NCBI RefSeq assembly: GCF_029688925.1
Contig: NZ_JARUKY010000001.1
Coordinates: forward strand, 372,001-436,000
Reading direction: 5' to 3'
Length of the DNA: 64,000 bases
Source of the DNA: Evansella sp. AB-P1
GTDB taxonomy: Bacteria > Bacillota > Bacilli > Bacillales > Salisediminibacteriaceae
Shown here: positions 1 through 8,101 of the stretch, one piece after another
Numbering within the stretch: the stretch's first letter is position 1
Layout of the letters: every line of letters starts with the position of its first letter
Translations under genes and position numbers: made by a program
Notes under the pieces: model-generated
The model's input: the letters and a program-made list of their open reading frames with translations, nothing else
Databases searched by the model: none
Told to the model about the DNA's origin: nothing

Positions 1-550
1 ACTTCGCATCTGGAATTTCAGCTAGACTGTTTGTTAAACCACGATCAATTCCAAAAGCGGCATTTCCAGCTGTTGCAGCTGCACTCATACAAAATCGACC
101 ATTATAATCAATGTGCTTCGTTTTTAATGCAACTCTAGCAAATTTTCCTAAGAGGTATGCTTCTTCATTTGTAAGAGAGCCACCACCATAAACCCCCATG
201 GAATCTCGACCTGATTCCCGTTGAATTTCTTTTATTTGATCTGCAATGTACTCATAAGCTAATATCCATGGAATTTGTACAAACTCACCATCTATCTTAA
301 TAAGAGGATGGGTAATACGATCACCATTAATAGCGTGCTGATGGGCATTTGCCCCTTTAATACAAAGCCTCCCTTGTGAGGTAGGATCTTGTTTATTAGG
401 CTTTGTTTTAAAACGTTTCCGCGTGATGATTCTTTCTTCTACTAATTCCATTGAACATTGAACACTGCAATACGGGCATTGTGTATTCATTACTTTTTCG
501 GTGCTTTTTTCAAGCTGCTCTGAACGGAAATGCTTTAAAAAGTCTGTCAA
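1..550 (-). CDS. nasC: Assimilatory nitrate reductase catalytic subunit (partial, N-terminal part)
   Basis: Only the N-terminal 183 or so residues lie in the window; the gene runs off the left edge. Translation from a TTG at 548-550 gives a molybdopterin oxidoreductase start with the motif CPYCSVQC near residue 26 and a further cysteine in GRLCIKGANAHQHAI, which together form the N-terminal [4Fe-4S] site of the NasC/NarB family. The TTG is chosen because a GGTGTGAG Shine-Dalgarno lies just upstream and because family members carry a similar short lead (LTDFLKHFRSEQ) before the cysteine motif; an ATG at 488-490 has no good ribosome site. It is the last visible gene of a leftward operon with the nitrite reductase and transporter genes, so it should reduce nitrate to nitrite in the cytoplasm for nitrogen assimilation. 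Confidence 0.9.
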   Translation of the reverse strand, partial: MTDFLKHFRSEQLEKSTEKVMNTQCPYCSVQCSMELVEERIITRKRFKTKPNKQDPTSQGRLCIKGANAHQHAINGDRITHPLIKIDGEFVQIPWILAYEYIADQIKEIQRESGRDSMGVYGGGSLTNEEAYLLGKFARVALKTKHIDYNGRFCMSAAATAGNAAFGIDRGLTNSLAEIPDAK

Positions 551-585
551 TTTCTCTCACACCTTTTCCGGTAGTCGATTAAAAG

Positions 586-909
586 TTATATGATTAAGTA
601 AACAATATTGTCTACGACCTCAACAGGATAGGTTTTTACACAGCCATCATCCGGCTTTTGTACCTCTCCTGAAGATACATCGATCTTCCAATCGTGCAAT
701 GGACAAAATACAAACTCACCACTTACGATTCCTTGAGATAAAGGACCTTGCTTATGTGGGCATCTATTTTCAATTGCTTTTATTTTTCCATTGGATAGAC
801 GAAACAAAGCAATTTCATGATCACCAACGTTAACTTCTTTACCAACTTGAAGAGGAAGATCTTCTATTTTAGCAACTTCCAATCGTTTTTTTTCCTTCGT
901 TTGATTCAC
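586..909 (-). CDS. nirD: Nitrite reductase small subunit (Rieske [2Fe-2S])
   Basis: This 107-residue protein is a Rieske-type ferredoxin domain. The two cluster-binding motifs are visible as CPHKQG (near residue 50) and CPLHDW (near residue 69), with the usual spacing. It matches the small subunit (NirD, called NasE in B. subtilis) of NAD(P)H-dependent assimilatory nitrite reductase, which partners the siroheme subunit. It lies 17 bases after the nirB stop and 35 bases before the nasC start, all leftward, so the genes are very probably co-transcribed. Length and motifs are normal for the family. Confidence 0.93.
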   Translation of the reverse strand: MNQTKEKKRLEVAKIEDLPLQVGKEVNVGDHEIALFRLSNGKIKAIENRCPHKQGPLSQGIVSGEFVFCPLHDWKIDVSSGEVQKPDDGCVKTYPVEVVDNIVYLII

Positions 910-926
910 AAAAACTCATCTCCTTT

Positions 927-3356
927 TTAGTTCTGAATAACTTCTAAGGACTTATTTTTAAATAATTCGTCTTGGTGCTTTTCGCTTTCTACAATTTCTT
1001 TCCATGGATCCTTTAATGTAGAAAGTGCAATTTCCATTCTTTCTACAAGGGACTGTTTTTTGTCTTGGTCATCTATGACGACTGATTTTACATGTTCTAA
1101 ACCAACTCGTTCAATCCAGTGGGAGGTTCTTTCTAAATAACGGGCATCCTCTCGGTAGTATTGGAGGTAGGCAGCTATTACTTCTAATACTTCCTCATTT
1201 GTTTTTACTTTACATAGTAGATCAGCAGCACGAAGCTCCGTTCCACCGTTACCACCTACATAAATTTCCCATGCACCTTCCACACCAACTACCCCAATGT
1301 CTTTAATCCCTGATTCGGCACAGTTTCGCGGACATGCGGACACTGCCATTTTCACTTTATGTGGAGTGTTTAATCGTTCGAATTTCTTTTCTATGGCAAT
1401 CCCTAAGCCGATGGAGTCCTGTGTACCAAAACGGCAGAAGTTTTCTCCTACACATGTTTTCACTGTTCTAATTGATTTCCCGTATGCATAGCCTGATGGC
1501 ATATCTAAATCTTTCCATACGTTGGGTAAGTCTTCTTTTTTAATTCCTAGAAGGTCAATTCGTTGACCACCCGTTACCTTTACGAGAGGAACATTGTATT
1601 TATCTGCAACATCTGCGATTTTTCTTAAATCCTTGGAGTTTGTAACGCCACCGTACATTCTTGGAACGACAGAATAGGTTCCATCGTTTTGAATATTTGC
1701 GTGCATTCTTTCATTTACAAATCTAGACTCTCGTTCATCCTCATAATCTGTTGGATTCACCATTCCTAAATAATAGTTGATAGCAGGGCGACATTTAGAA
1801 CAGCCTTCCTCTGTTTTCCAACCTAAGACGTTCATTACTTCTCTTGTATGTGTCAATCCTTTGTTTCTTATTTCAGAAGTAACTTCAGCGTGTGATAAAT
1901 CTGTACATGCACAAATGGTTTCTTTTTCATCTACTTGTTCGTATTCATCTCCTAATGTACAGGCAAGAACATCACCAACAAGTCCTTTACAAGTACCACA
2001 GGAACGAGAAGCATTTGTGCAGTCTCTAATTTCTGCTACAGTTGTTAAGTTGTTCTCTTTTATTGCAGTAACAATATCTCCTTTTGAAACACCGTTACAA
2101 CCGCAAATTGTTTCATTATCAGACATCTCCGCTACTAAATTGGCAGTACCTTGGTCGGCAGTTTGTAAGATATTTACTTTCCCAATTTCAGAGATATCTG
2201 TTCCATTATTAATCATACTTAATAGTTTTGAACCTTCTGACGTATCACCGAAGAGGACAGCTCCCACGATTCGATTGTCTCGTATAACTACTTTTTTATA
2301 GATACCTTCGAAATCATCCTGTACCCGTATAGCTTTATTATTTGCTTTATCAATAAATTCACCAGCTGAGAAAACATCTACACCACTTACCTTTAACTTA
2401 GTAGAAAGAATAGATCCTTCATAGCCTGTTTCTGCCTCTATTTTGCAAATCTTTTTCGCCAATGCTTTCCCTTGTTCATATAAAGGAGCCACTAATCCGT
2501 ATACCATTTCACGGTGCTCTGCACATTCTCCAACAGCATATATATGAGGGACACTTGTTTGCATAAAATCGTCCACTACTATTCCACGATTTGTTTCAAT
2601 ATCACTAGTTTTAGCCAGATCAACATTTGGTCTAATACCGACAGCCATAACTACAAGGTCCGCTTTTGTTGTTTTTCCACCTTTAAAAGCTACTTTTTCT
2701 ACACGTTTTCTTCCAATGATAGCTTCTGTTTGGTGACTCATTAAGAAGTTCATCCCTTGATTTTCCAGCTCTTCTTTTAACATTTTTCCAGCAGTTTCGT
2801 CAAGCTGTCGTTCCATTAAGTAGTCTGTAATATGAACAACATCTACGTTCATGCCAAGATTTAATAGCCCTCTAGCAGCCTCTAATCCTAGTAAGCCACC
2901 ACCAATAACAACAGCTTTTTTATAGTTTTTTGAGGAGTTAATCATCGCTTCACAGTCTTCAATATTTCTAAAGGCGATGACACCCTCTTTATCTGCACCT
3001 GGCAATGGGAGCATAAATGGATGTGATCCTGTTGCTAAAATTAACTCATCGTACTGCATCTCTCTATTTTTATCTGTATAAATAGTCTTTGAATCTTTAT
3101 CCACCTTTGTTACCGTTTCTCCAGTAAAAAGGGTAATATTGTTTTTCTCATACCATTCATAGGAATTGAGGACGATATCATTTACTGATGTATCACCCTG
3201 TAACACAGACGACAATAGGATTCTATTATAATTTGGATGAGGCTCTGACCCGAATACGGTAATTTCAAATTGATCAGGGCTTAATTTTAAAATTTCTTCT
3301 AGACATCGAATTCCAGCCATTCCATTTCCAACGAGAATTAACTTTCTTTTAGCCAT
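927..3356 (-). CDS. nirB: NAD(P)H-dependent nitrite reductase large subunit
   Basis: This 809-residue siroheme enzyme reduces nitrite to ammonium. In order one sees an N-terminal pyridine nucleotide-disulfide oxidoreductase domain (first Rossmann motif VGNGMAG near residue 8, second VIGGGLLGLEAARG near residue 150), two BFD-like [2Fe-2S] segments (CGCNGVSKGDI with CGTC, then CACTDLSHAEV with CSKC), and the C-terminal nitrite/sulfite reductase half with cluster cysteines in TCVGENFCRFG and SACPRNCAESG. The ATG at 3354-3356 is chosen because GGAGGG lies 6-7 bases upstream and the protein starts MAKRKLILVGNGMAG; 28 further in-frame codons upstream are not family-like. It follows the narK-like gene by about 90 bases. 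Confidence 0.95.
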   Translation of the reverse strand: MAKRKLILVGNGMAGIRCLEEILKLSPDQFEITVFGSEPHPNYNRILLSSVLQGDTSVNDIVLNSYEWYEKNNITLFTGETVTKVDKDSKTIYTDKNREMQYDELILATGSHPFMLPLPGADKEGVIAFRNIEDCEAMINSSKNYKKAVVIGGGLLGLEAARGLLNLGMNVDVVHITDYLMERQLDETAGKMLKEELENQGMNFLMSHQTEAIIGRKRVEKVAFKGGKTTKADLVVMAVGIRPNVDLAKTSDIETNRGIVVDDFMQTSVPHIYAVGECAEHREMVYGLVAPLYEQGKALAKKICKIEAETGYEGSILSTKLKVSGVDVFSAGEFIDKANNKAIRVQDDFEGIYKKVVIRDNRIVGAVLFGDTSEGSKLLSMINNGTDISEIGKVNILQTADQGTANLVAEMSDNETICGCNGVSKGDIVTAIKENNLTTVAEIRDCTNASRSCGTCKGLVGDVLACTLGDEYEQVDEKETICACTDLSHAEVTSEIRNKGLTHTREVMNVLGWKTEEGCSKCRPAINYYLGMVNPTDYEDERESRFVNERMHANIQNDGTYSVVPRMYGGVTNSKDLRKIADVADKYNVPLVKVTGGQRIDLLGIKKEDLPNVWKDLDMPSGYAYGKSIRTVKTCVGENFCRFGTQDSIGLGIAIEKKFERLNTPHKVKMAVSACPRNCAESGIKDIGVVGVEGAWEIYVGGNGGTELRAADLLCKVKTNEEVLEVIAAYLQYYREDARYLERTSHWIERVGLEHVKSVVIDDQDKKQSLVERMEIALSTLKDPWKEIVESEKHQDELFKNKSLEVIQN

Positions 3357-3444
3357 TATATATCCCTCCAAATTTATCGTAATACTCAAGATTAAATGAG
3401 CACGACTGTATAAATAATGTTGGTTTAGGTACGTATGCAAAATT

Positions 3445-4959
3445 TTACTTATTAACAGCTACTTTTTTAACCTCATATTCCAGATCTGTATTTATTGCAT
3501 TTTCCTTATCTACTGAAGATTCATAGTAATCACTAGCAAAGGAATTTTCAGGTTCCTCTAACCAGAAGAAACAAATGACAAAGCTGGCGAATGCTCCCCC
3601 TGCTAAAATAAAGAAAAACTGTTGTGGTGTGACGAAAGTATAAAGTGTTAAGTAGATAGTTGAACCAACGTTTCCATATGCCCCTGCCATACCTGCAACT
3701 TGCCCTGTGATTCTTTTTTTGATCATCGGTATAATAGCGAAGGTTGCACCTTCAGAACCTTGAACAAAGATAGAGGTTAATACTGTTAAGGCTACCGCCA
3801 AGATCAATGGCCATCCAGAATCAATGAAGCCCATACCGAGCATCCCTAACGTAATACCAACCATGTAGATGAGCATGACTCGTTTACGATTACCCATACG
3901 ATCTGACAGAATTCCACCAAGTGGTCTAGCTATAAGATTAATAAATGCAAATGATGCTGCGATTAATCCTGCTGTTGTCGCATTAAGTGAAAAAGTAAGT
4001 TGGAAAAACATTGGCAGCATAGAAATAATAGCTAGTTCTGCCCCAAAGTTAGCAAAGTAAGTACTGTTTAAAGCAGCAACATTCTTAAAATTATATTGGT
4101 CATCCTTTGGAACTCCTTTGCGAAGGATCGGAATATTCACCTGCAATATTTTATAAATTTGGTAGATCATTACGATACCAATTACAGTGTAGGTCATATA
4201 AAGAACGTTTGTTGAAAGGAAGCCCATACCTTCTAACCGCCATGCTAAAACAGCTAAGGCACCACCTAGTGGTATTGTCCATAAAATAAGCCAAATCATA
4301 TCTTTCCAGCTACTAACTTCCATAGCCCCGGTCTTTTTGGGAACAACAAAAGATTTTCCTTCTGGAGTATCCTTCACACATAGGAAATAGATGATCCCGT
4401 AGATGATACAAATGACACCTGTAAATGCTATGGCATACCGCCAGCCATCGTCTCCACCAAACATGGTTAATGCAAACCATGGTAGTAGCATTGCCCCAGC
4501 AGCTGATCCAAAATTGCCCCAGCCACCATAAATTCCTTCTGCAAAACCAACATTTTTAGGTGGGAACCATTCTGCTACCATGCGAATCCCAATTACAAAG
4601 CTAGCACCGATACTACTTAATAATAGTCTTGAAACCATCAACTGCGTCCAAGAGTCACCGAAAGCAAACATAAAGGTAGGTATGGACATGGTGATTAGTA
4701 AACCTGAATAGACGACTCTTGGTCCAAATCGATCAATTAACATACCTATGACAATTCTTGCTGGTATGGTTAGAGCAACATTGATAATAGCTAATGCTGC
4801 TATGTGCTCTCCTGTTAACCAATTACTAGATTCAAGCATTGTTGATGCTAATGGCGCCATATTAAACCATGTAAAGAATGATATAAAGAAGGCGATCCAT
4901 GTTAAGTGTAAAACTTTCATTTGTTCGTTTTTAAATTTAAAAATGTCTGTAATCTTCAA
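3445..4959 (-). CDS. narK: MFS nitrate/nitrite transporter (NarK/NasA family)
   Basis: This 504-residue major facilitator has about 12 hydrophobic segments and NNP-family signatures: glycine-rich GGWGNFGSAAGA near residue 155, the MFS loop DRFGPR near residue 75 and a second DRMGNRKR near residue 355. It should import nitrate and/or export nitrite across the cytoplasmic membrane. The start is a TTG at 4957-4959, because a perfect AAAGGAGG lies eight bases upstream; an upstream ATG in the same frame (5016) would place that ribosome site inside the coding region. It is first in the leftward narK-nirB-nirD-nasC operon. Whether it is closer to NarK or NasA cannot be decided by eye. Confidence 0.9.
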   Translation of the reverse strand: MKITDIFKFKNEQMKVLHLTWIAFFISFFTWFNMAPLASTMLESSNWLTGEHIAALAIINVALTIPARIVIGMLIDRFGPRVVYSGLLITMSIPTFMFAFGDSWTQLMVSRLLLSSIGASFVIGIRMVAEWFPPKNVGFAEGIYGGWGNFGSAAGAMLLPWFALTMFGGDDGWRYAIAFTGVICIIYGIIYFLCVKDTPEGKSFVVPKKTGAMEVSSWKDMIWLILWTIPLGGALAVLAWRLEGMGFLSTNVLYMTYTVIGIVMIYQIYKILQVNIPILRKGVPKDDQYNFKNVAALNSTYFANFGAELAIISMLPMFFQLTFSLNATTAGLIAASFAFINLIARPLGGILSDRMGNRKRVMLIYMVGITLGMLGMGFIDSGWPLILAVALTVLTSIFVQGSEGATFAIIPMIKKRITGQVAGMAGAYGNVGSTIYLTLYTFVTPQQFFFILAGGAFASFVICFFWLEEPENSFASDYYESSVDKENAINTDLEYEVKKVAVNK

Positions 4960-4988
4960 CTTGAATTCCTCCTTTGTTGTAAACATAA

Positions 4989-5016
4989 AAATTATCTTTT
5001 TTGCTACATTGGTCAA
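4989..5016 (-). promoter_or_regulatory. Candidate sigma-A promoter of the nitrate operon
   Basis: On the minus strand a TTGACC (-35, 5011-5016) is followed after 16 bases by TAATTT (-10, 4989-4994), leaving a leader of some 25 bases before the narK ribosome site. The -10 match is imperfect, so this is only a candidate. Confidence 0.35.
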
Positions 5017-5338
5017 GTTTTTAAATTAAAATATTTAAAAAGTGAAGAAAAATAGTCGTCTCTGTTTCGTAAGTTAAGGTTATTGTTACACATATTGTTT
5101 GGTAAAACATGAAGTGTGGAAGGAAACCTAACACATCTAATGGTCTGTATGATTGTATAAAAATCAAAAAAATTATTGGTATTACAATAATGTAAACGCT
5201 ATAAAAAATACAGAAAAAAATTTCATTTTTCTGATAACTATTTCGAGTGCGGAAACTTTTTTTACATTCATTACGACAAATTACGACATTTGTGTTTTGG
5301 AAATGGTAAAGATTTACATTAACCTGTTCATAAAATGA
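5017..5338. other. Upstream region of the nitrate operon with a 10-bp-phased direct repeat
   Basis: There is no gene here. The stretch is AT-rich and carries two copies of ATTACGACA at 5270-5278 and 5280-5288, one helical turn apart, about 300 bases before the narK start. Such phased repeats often bind a dimeric response regulator. I could not fit a TnrA box (TGTNA-N7-TNACA) anywhere, so the regulator is unknown. Confidence 0.4.
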
Positions 5339-5339
5339 A

Positions 5340-5383
5340 AAAACGTAGTTTAGGAAATAGACCTAAACTACGTTTTATATAAA
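5340..5383. terminator. Bidirectional Rho-independent terminator-like hairpin
   Basis: A perfect 15-bp stem (5340-5354 with 5362-5376, seven-base loop) has AAAA on one side and TTTTATAT on the other. It sits about 380 bases upstream of narK. It is not behind any recognised gene and may insulate the nitrate operon from transcription entering from the repeat region. Confidence 0.7.
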
Positions 5384-5397
5384 ACTACTTTTTATAC

Positions 5398-5447
5398 GAG
5401 GATAGACCGCCCATGCAAGTGGAAAATTGCAACATGGAGGATGAAAA
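5398..5447 (+). repeat. Dispersed repeat R1 (GTAGACC-hairpin-GGATGAAAA), copy 1
   Basis: This is a roughly 50-base unit reading GATAGACCGCCCATGCAAG, a short A-rich loop, then TTGCAACATGGAGGATGAAAA. The arms TGCAA and TTGCA form a small hairpin. Similar units recur at 5779, 5962, 19200, 25131, 25811, 25991, 26253, 43163, 47087 and, in part, 26347, 47285 and 63206, always between genes. Confidence 0.75.
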
Positions 5448-5492
5448 TGATTTTAATCCAATTGGAATGAGTGGAATCCCACGAGACTCCTA

Positions 5493-5733
5493 TATTTGCG
5501 GGTTCATAGAAGGACGCCAATGAGCCTGCAAAAGGGAAAAAGAAGTTTTGCAGGCATATAGGAAGCGGCCAATGTGACTGCAAAAGGGAAAAAGAGATTT
5601 GCAGTCACATAGAAGATCGCCAATAATACTGCAAAAAGAGAAAAGGAGCTTTGCAGGCATATAGGAGGCGTCCAATGAGCCTACAAAAGGGAAAAAGCAA
5701 ATTTGCAGGTCCATAGAAGGTCGCCAATGTGCT
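5493..5733 (+). repeat. Tandem hairpin array A (51-52-bp period)
   Basis: About four and a half imperfect units are present. The core TTTGCAG falls at 5547, 5598, 5650 and 5702, a period of 51-52 bases. Each unit contains a hairpin with a purine-rich loop: GAGCCTGCAAAA pairs with TTTTGCAGGC, and GTGACTGCAAA pairs with TTTGCAGTCAC in the next unit, so arms change together. It has the same period and core as array B at 25262. Short open frames across it are by-products of the repeat. Confidence 0.8.
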
Positions 5734-5778
5734 TACCTGACCCTTATTTGTTAATCCTGATAAGTTCGATAACAGCTA

Positions 5779-5833
5779 TTTTCAGGGTAGACCGCCGATG
5801 CAAGTGAAGGCTTGCACCATGGAGGATGAAAAT
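5779..5833 (+). repeat. Dispersed repeat R1, copy 2
   Basis: This is the R1 unit with the longer stem TGCAAG/CTTGCA and the tail CACCATGGAGGATGAAAAT. It is preceded by the common lead-in ending AACAGCTATTTTCAGGG. Confidence 0.75.
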
Positions 5834-5961
5834 CTCTTTCTAAGGTATATTCCCTTCCCGTATTTGTGATCTTCCGCCGTTTGTGGGAAGAATATCGACT
5901 TCATTCATCCCGCATTTCAATTTTTCCACTAATTGCAGGCAGATAAGCGGCTTCTATCTTA

Positions 5962-6018
5962 TTTTTTCAGGGTAGATCGCCCATGCAAGTGAAGATTTGC
6001 ACCATGCAGGATGAAAAT
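5962..6018 (+). repeat. Dispersed repeat R1, copy 3
   Basis: This is an R1 unit with the lead-in TTTTTTCAGGGTAGATCGCC, arms TGCAA/TTGCA and tail CCATGCAGGATGAAAAT. The stretch between copies 2 and 3 (about 5834-5960) carries a further repeat (CCGCATTTCAATTTTTCC and relatives) that reappears near 25880-25975. Confidence 0.7.
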
Positions 6019-6053
6019 ACTCATCAGGGAGTTTATCCGTTGCAGGCGAATCA

Positions 6054-6097
6054 ATTACGCCTAAGGGCAGCCCACGTCCTGTGGGCAATGGCGTAAT
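6054..6097 (+). repeat. Nested-hairpin element R2 core, copy 1
   Basis: The outer stem ATTACGCC/GGCGTAAT encloses the inner stem GCCCAC/GTGGGC. It is the reverse complement of the core of the longer elements at 36894 and 61397, and differs from the copy at 26084 by paired changes (ATTACACC/GGTGTAAT), which supports real base pairing. Confidence 0.75.
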
Positions 6098-6136
6098 GTC
6101 ACCGTCCTGGTTCCGGCAATGCCTCAGCCTCCACAC

Positions 6137-6301
6137 TATACATTTTGTATACTGCTAAAGTACATTGTCCTGTCTCTACCTCTGCAAGTGTTTCTCTGAA
6201 GCTTCATCAGTCGAGACAAATAGTAGTTGATTCGTGAGCCAAATGCTCGTCACTGGAGTCACCGCATTCTACTACTGAACCAATACGTATTTTCAGAATA
6301 C
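6137..6301. repeat. Composite dispersed repeat R3
   Basis: This stretch carries CTGAAGCTTCATCAGTCGAG and then a segment with GATTCGTGA, ATGCTCGTC, TGGAGTCAC and CTACTGAACC, ending in a TATTTTCAG-like tail. Related text occurs at 19130-19200, 26200-26255 and 47180-47300, each time just before an R1 unit or its start. There is no coding signal. Confidence 0.55.
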
Positions 6302-7132
6302 CTATTCTTTTAATGCAGAGAGGTGAATTTTGGGAACGTACCCTTCAGCTGAGGCGCGGCCAAGTAAAGATTCTACTGCCGCAAAACCGTCATCTCCTAA
6401 TGCTGCTGTAAACTCGTTTACATATAAATCAATATGGGACTTAGCGACAGTAGGAGACATTTCTTGTGCATGCTTCATGACATAGTCGTGGGAAGCTTCT
6501 GGGTTAGCCCATGCATATTCCACAGATTCACGAATCCATTTTTCGATTGCAGCCGTATCTAATGAACGGCGAGCAATGATTGCTCCTAAAGGAATAGGAA
6601 GACCTGTGTCCTCTTCCCACCAGCTTCCTAAATCAGCTAACAAAGTAAGGTTATATTCAGGATAAGTAAATCGAGCCTCGTGGATGACTAATCCTGCATC
6701 AATTTTTCCATCCCGTACAGCAGGCATAATTTCATGGAAAGGCATAACAACTATTTCTCCGACACCATTTGGAACATGCTGTTTAGCCCATAAACGAAAT
6801 AATAAATAAGCAGTTGAACGTTCACTTGGGACTGCTACTCGCTTACCAGCTAAGGATGTAGGGTCACTATTTTCTTTTGCTAGAACTAAAGGTCCACAAC
6901 CTCTTCCTAAAGCACCTCCACATGGAATAAGGGTATATTTATCTAAAACCCAAGGTAAAGCACCGTAAGAAATCTTTAAAATATCAGGACCATTGTCATT
7001 CATGGCTAGCTTATTTGTAATATCAATATCTGCATAGGTAACCTCTAGTTTAGGGGCACTAGGTATAAGGCCATGTACTGCTCCGTGAAAAACAAACGTA
7101 TCATTTGGACATGGGGAGAAGTAAATCTTCAT
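6302..7132 (-). CDS. mqnD: 1,4-dihydroxy-6-naphthoate synthase (futalosine menaquinone pathway)
   Basis: This 276-residue protein matches MqnD, a periplasmic-binding-protein fold that makes 1,4-dihydroxy-6-naphthoate from cyclic dehypoxanthine futalosine. Recognisable segments are the start MKIYFSPCPNDTFVFHG, ILKISYGALP near residue 52, ALGRGCGPLVLA near residue 75, VPSERSTAYLL near residue 100 and the histidine-bearing GLVIHEARFTY near residue 148. Length is normal and there is no signal peptide. Its AAGGAGG site lies within the last codons of mqnB, which ends one base before this ATG, so the two are translationally coupled. The remaining pathway genes (mqnA, mqnC, mqnE) are not in the window. 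Confidence 0.92.
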   Translation of the reverse strand: MKIYFSPCPNDTFVFHGAVHGLIPSAPKLEVTYADIDITNKLAMNDNGPDILKISYGALPWVLDKYTLIPCGGALGRGCGPLVLAKENSDPTSLAGKRVAVPSERSTAYLLFRLWAKQHVPNGVGEIVVMPFHEIMPAVRDGKIDAGLVIHEARFTYPEYNLTLLADLGSWWEEDTGLPIPLGAIIARRSLDTAAIEKWIRESVEYAWANPEASHDYVMKHAQEMSPTVAKSHIDLYVNEFTAALGDDGFAAVESLLGRASAEGYVPKIHLSALKE

Positions 7133-7133
7133 G

Positions 7134-7817
7134 TTATATTACCTCCTTAACAGCAGAGAAAGCTTTTTCTAAGCTTTGCAACGCATCCTTTATTTTCCAA
7201 CCATTGCGATCTCGAGGACCAACATTGTTTGAAATTGCTCTAATTTCCATTACTGGTATACTGTGAATCTGTGCTGCAGTAGCTACACCGAAGCCTTCCA
7301 TTGCTTCAGCTACTACATTTGGATATCTATTTGTAAGTGCAGCAGCTGTTTCCACTGTTCCTGTAACAGTGGATAGGGTCACAATTTGTCCAGATGTCAC
7401 AGGTAGGTCTGAAGTACGAATAGATTCCGTTATCTTTGTAGATAAAGAAGAAGGAACAGCGATTCGAGAGGAACCAAAGCCTAGCTCTTCTATAGGAATA
7501 AATCCATCAGAGGATTCAGCACCAAGATCTGCAGCAATCATTTCATCTGCAACAGCAATACAACCTACATCTATCCGTTCTGGAAAACCACCACCGATGC
7601 CAGCGCTTATAACCAGATCATAGTTACCCTCTGCCAATGCAACAGAAGTGTTAGCTGCAGCAGCTGTAGGACCAACACCAGCTAATTTAACATCAAATCT
7701 CTTATCATCCTGAAGCCCTCTCAATACCGCCTCTTTTTCAGCATCAACCGCAACCATAACAAGAAATGCGTGGGGATGGTTCTCATGAGTTTTATTTTCT
7801 AAATCCGTTATCGTCAT
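7134..7817 (-). CDS. mqnB: Futalosine hydrolase
   Basis: This 227-residue protein belongs to the nucleoside phosphorylase/MTAN fold. It should cleave futalosine to hypoxanthine and dehypoxanthine futalosine. Visible signatures are VAVDAEKEAVLRGL near residue 23, the glycine-rich ISAGIGGGFP near residue 70, VTGTVETAAAL near residue 150 and the purine-site segment EAMEGFGVATAA near residue 168. About 15 extra residues precede the usual start, and the AAGGAG site is 13 bases from the ATG, slightly far, so the exact start is a little uncertain. It pairs with mqnD downstream. Together they show that this Bacillaceae member makes menaquinone by the futalosine route rather than by MenF/D/H/C/E/B. 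Confidence 0.9.
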   Translation of the reverse strand: MTITDLENKTHENHPHAFLVMVAVDAEKEAVLRGLQDDKRFDVKLAGVGPTAAAANTSVALAEGNYDLVISAGIGGGFPERIDVGCIAVADEMIAADLGAESSDGFIPIEELGFGSSRIAVPSSLSTKITESIRTSDLPVTSGQIVTLSTVTGTVETAAALTNRYPNVVAEAMEGFGVATAAQIHSIPVMEIRAISNNVGPRDRNGWKIKDALQSLEKAFSAVKEVI

Positions 7818-8028
7818 TGGTTACCAAATACTCCTTTATGTACAAGTTATCTATATTATAAATGAATATACACATGAAATCATGAAACGGAATTCAAATA
7901 TTTAATTGGTAATTTCTTTTAACTAGCACTATTATTTAAATGAATGTTAATATCATGCCATTGTCCCACCATTTATGTTCATGAATAAAATATATTTCTG
8001 AAAATTTATACTTTTTTACGAAATTCCA

Positions 8029-8056
8029 TTGACTTTCTTTTTTAATAAAGTAACAT
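8029..8056 (+). promoter_or_regulatory. Candidate promoter of the aminotransferase gene
   Basis: TTGACT (8029-8034) and TAACAT (8051-8056) are separated by 16 bases, about 45 bases before the start codon at 8102. The -10 is weak. The 284 bases between mqnB and this gene must hold divergent promoters for both. Confidence 0.35.
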
Positions 8057-8101
8057 TTAATATAAAAATTGTAGTTTTTCTAACATACTGGGGTGTTAAT
8101 A

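Noticed and set aside
1777-2301. 174-codon plus-strand frame inside nirB
   Set aside because: It is a shadow of a well-supported minus-strand gene; no ribosome site.
4960-5016. N-terminal extension of the nitrate transporter to an upstream ATG
   Set aside because: The perfect AAAGGAGG would then be inside the gene; a TTG eight bases after it is the better start.
5040-5340. TnrA box upstream of the nitrate operon
   Set aside because: TGTNA and TNACA half-sites do not occur at the required seven-base spacing on either strand.
5954-6136. 60-codon minus-strand frame in the repeat region
   Set aside because: It spans R1 and R2 repeats and has no ribosome site.
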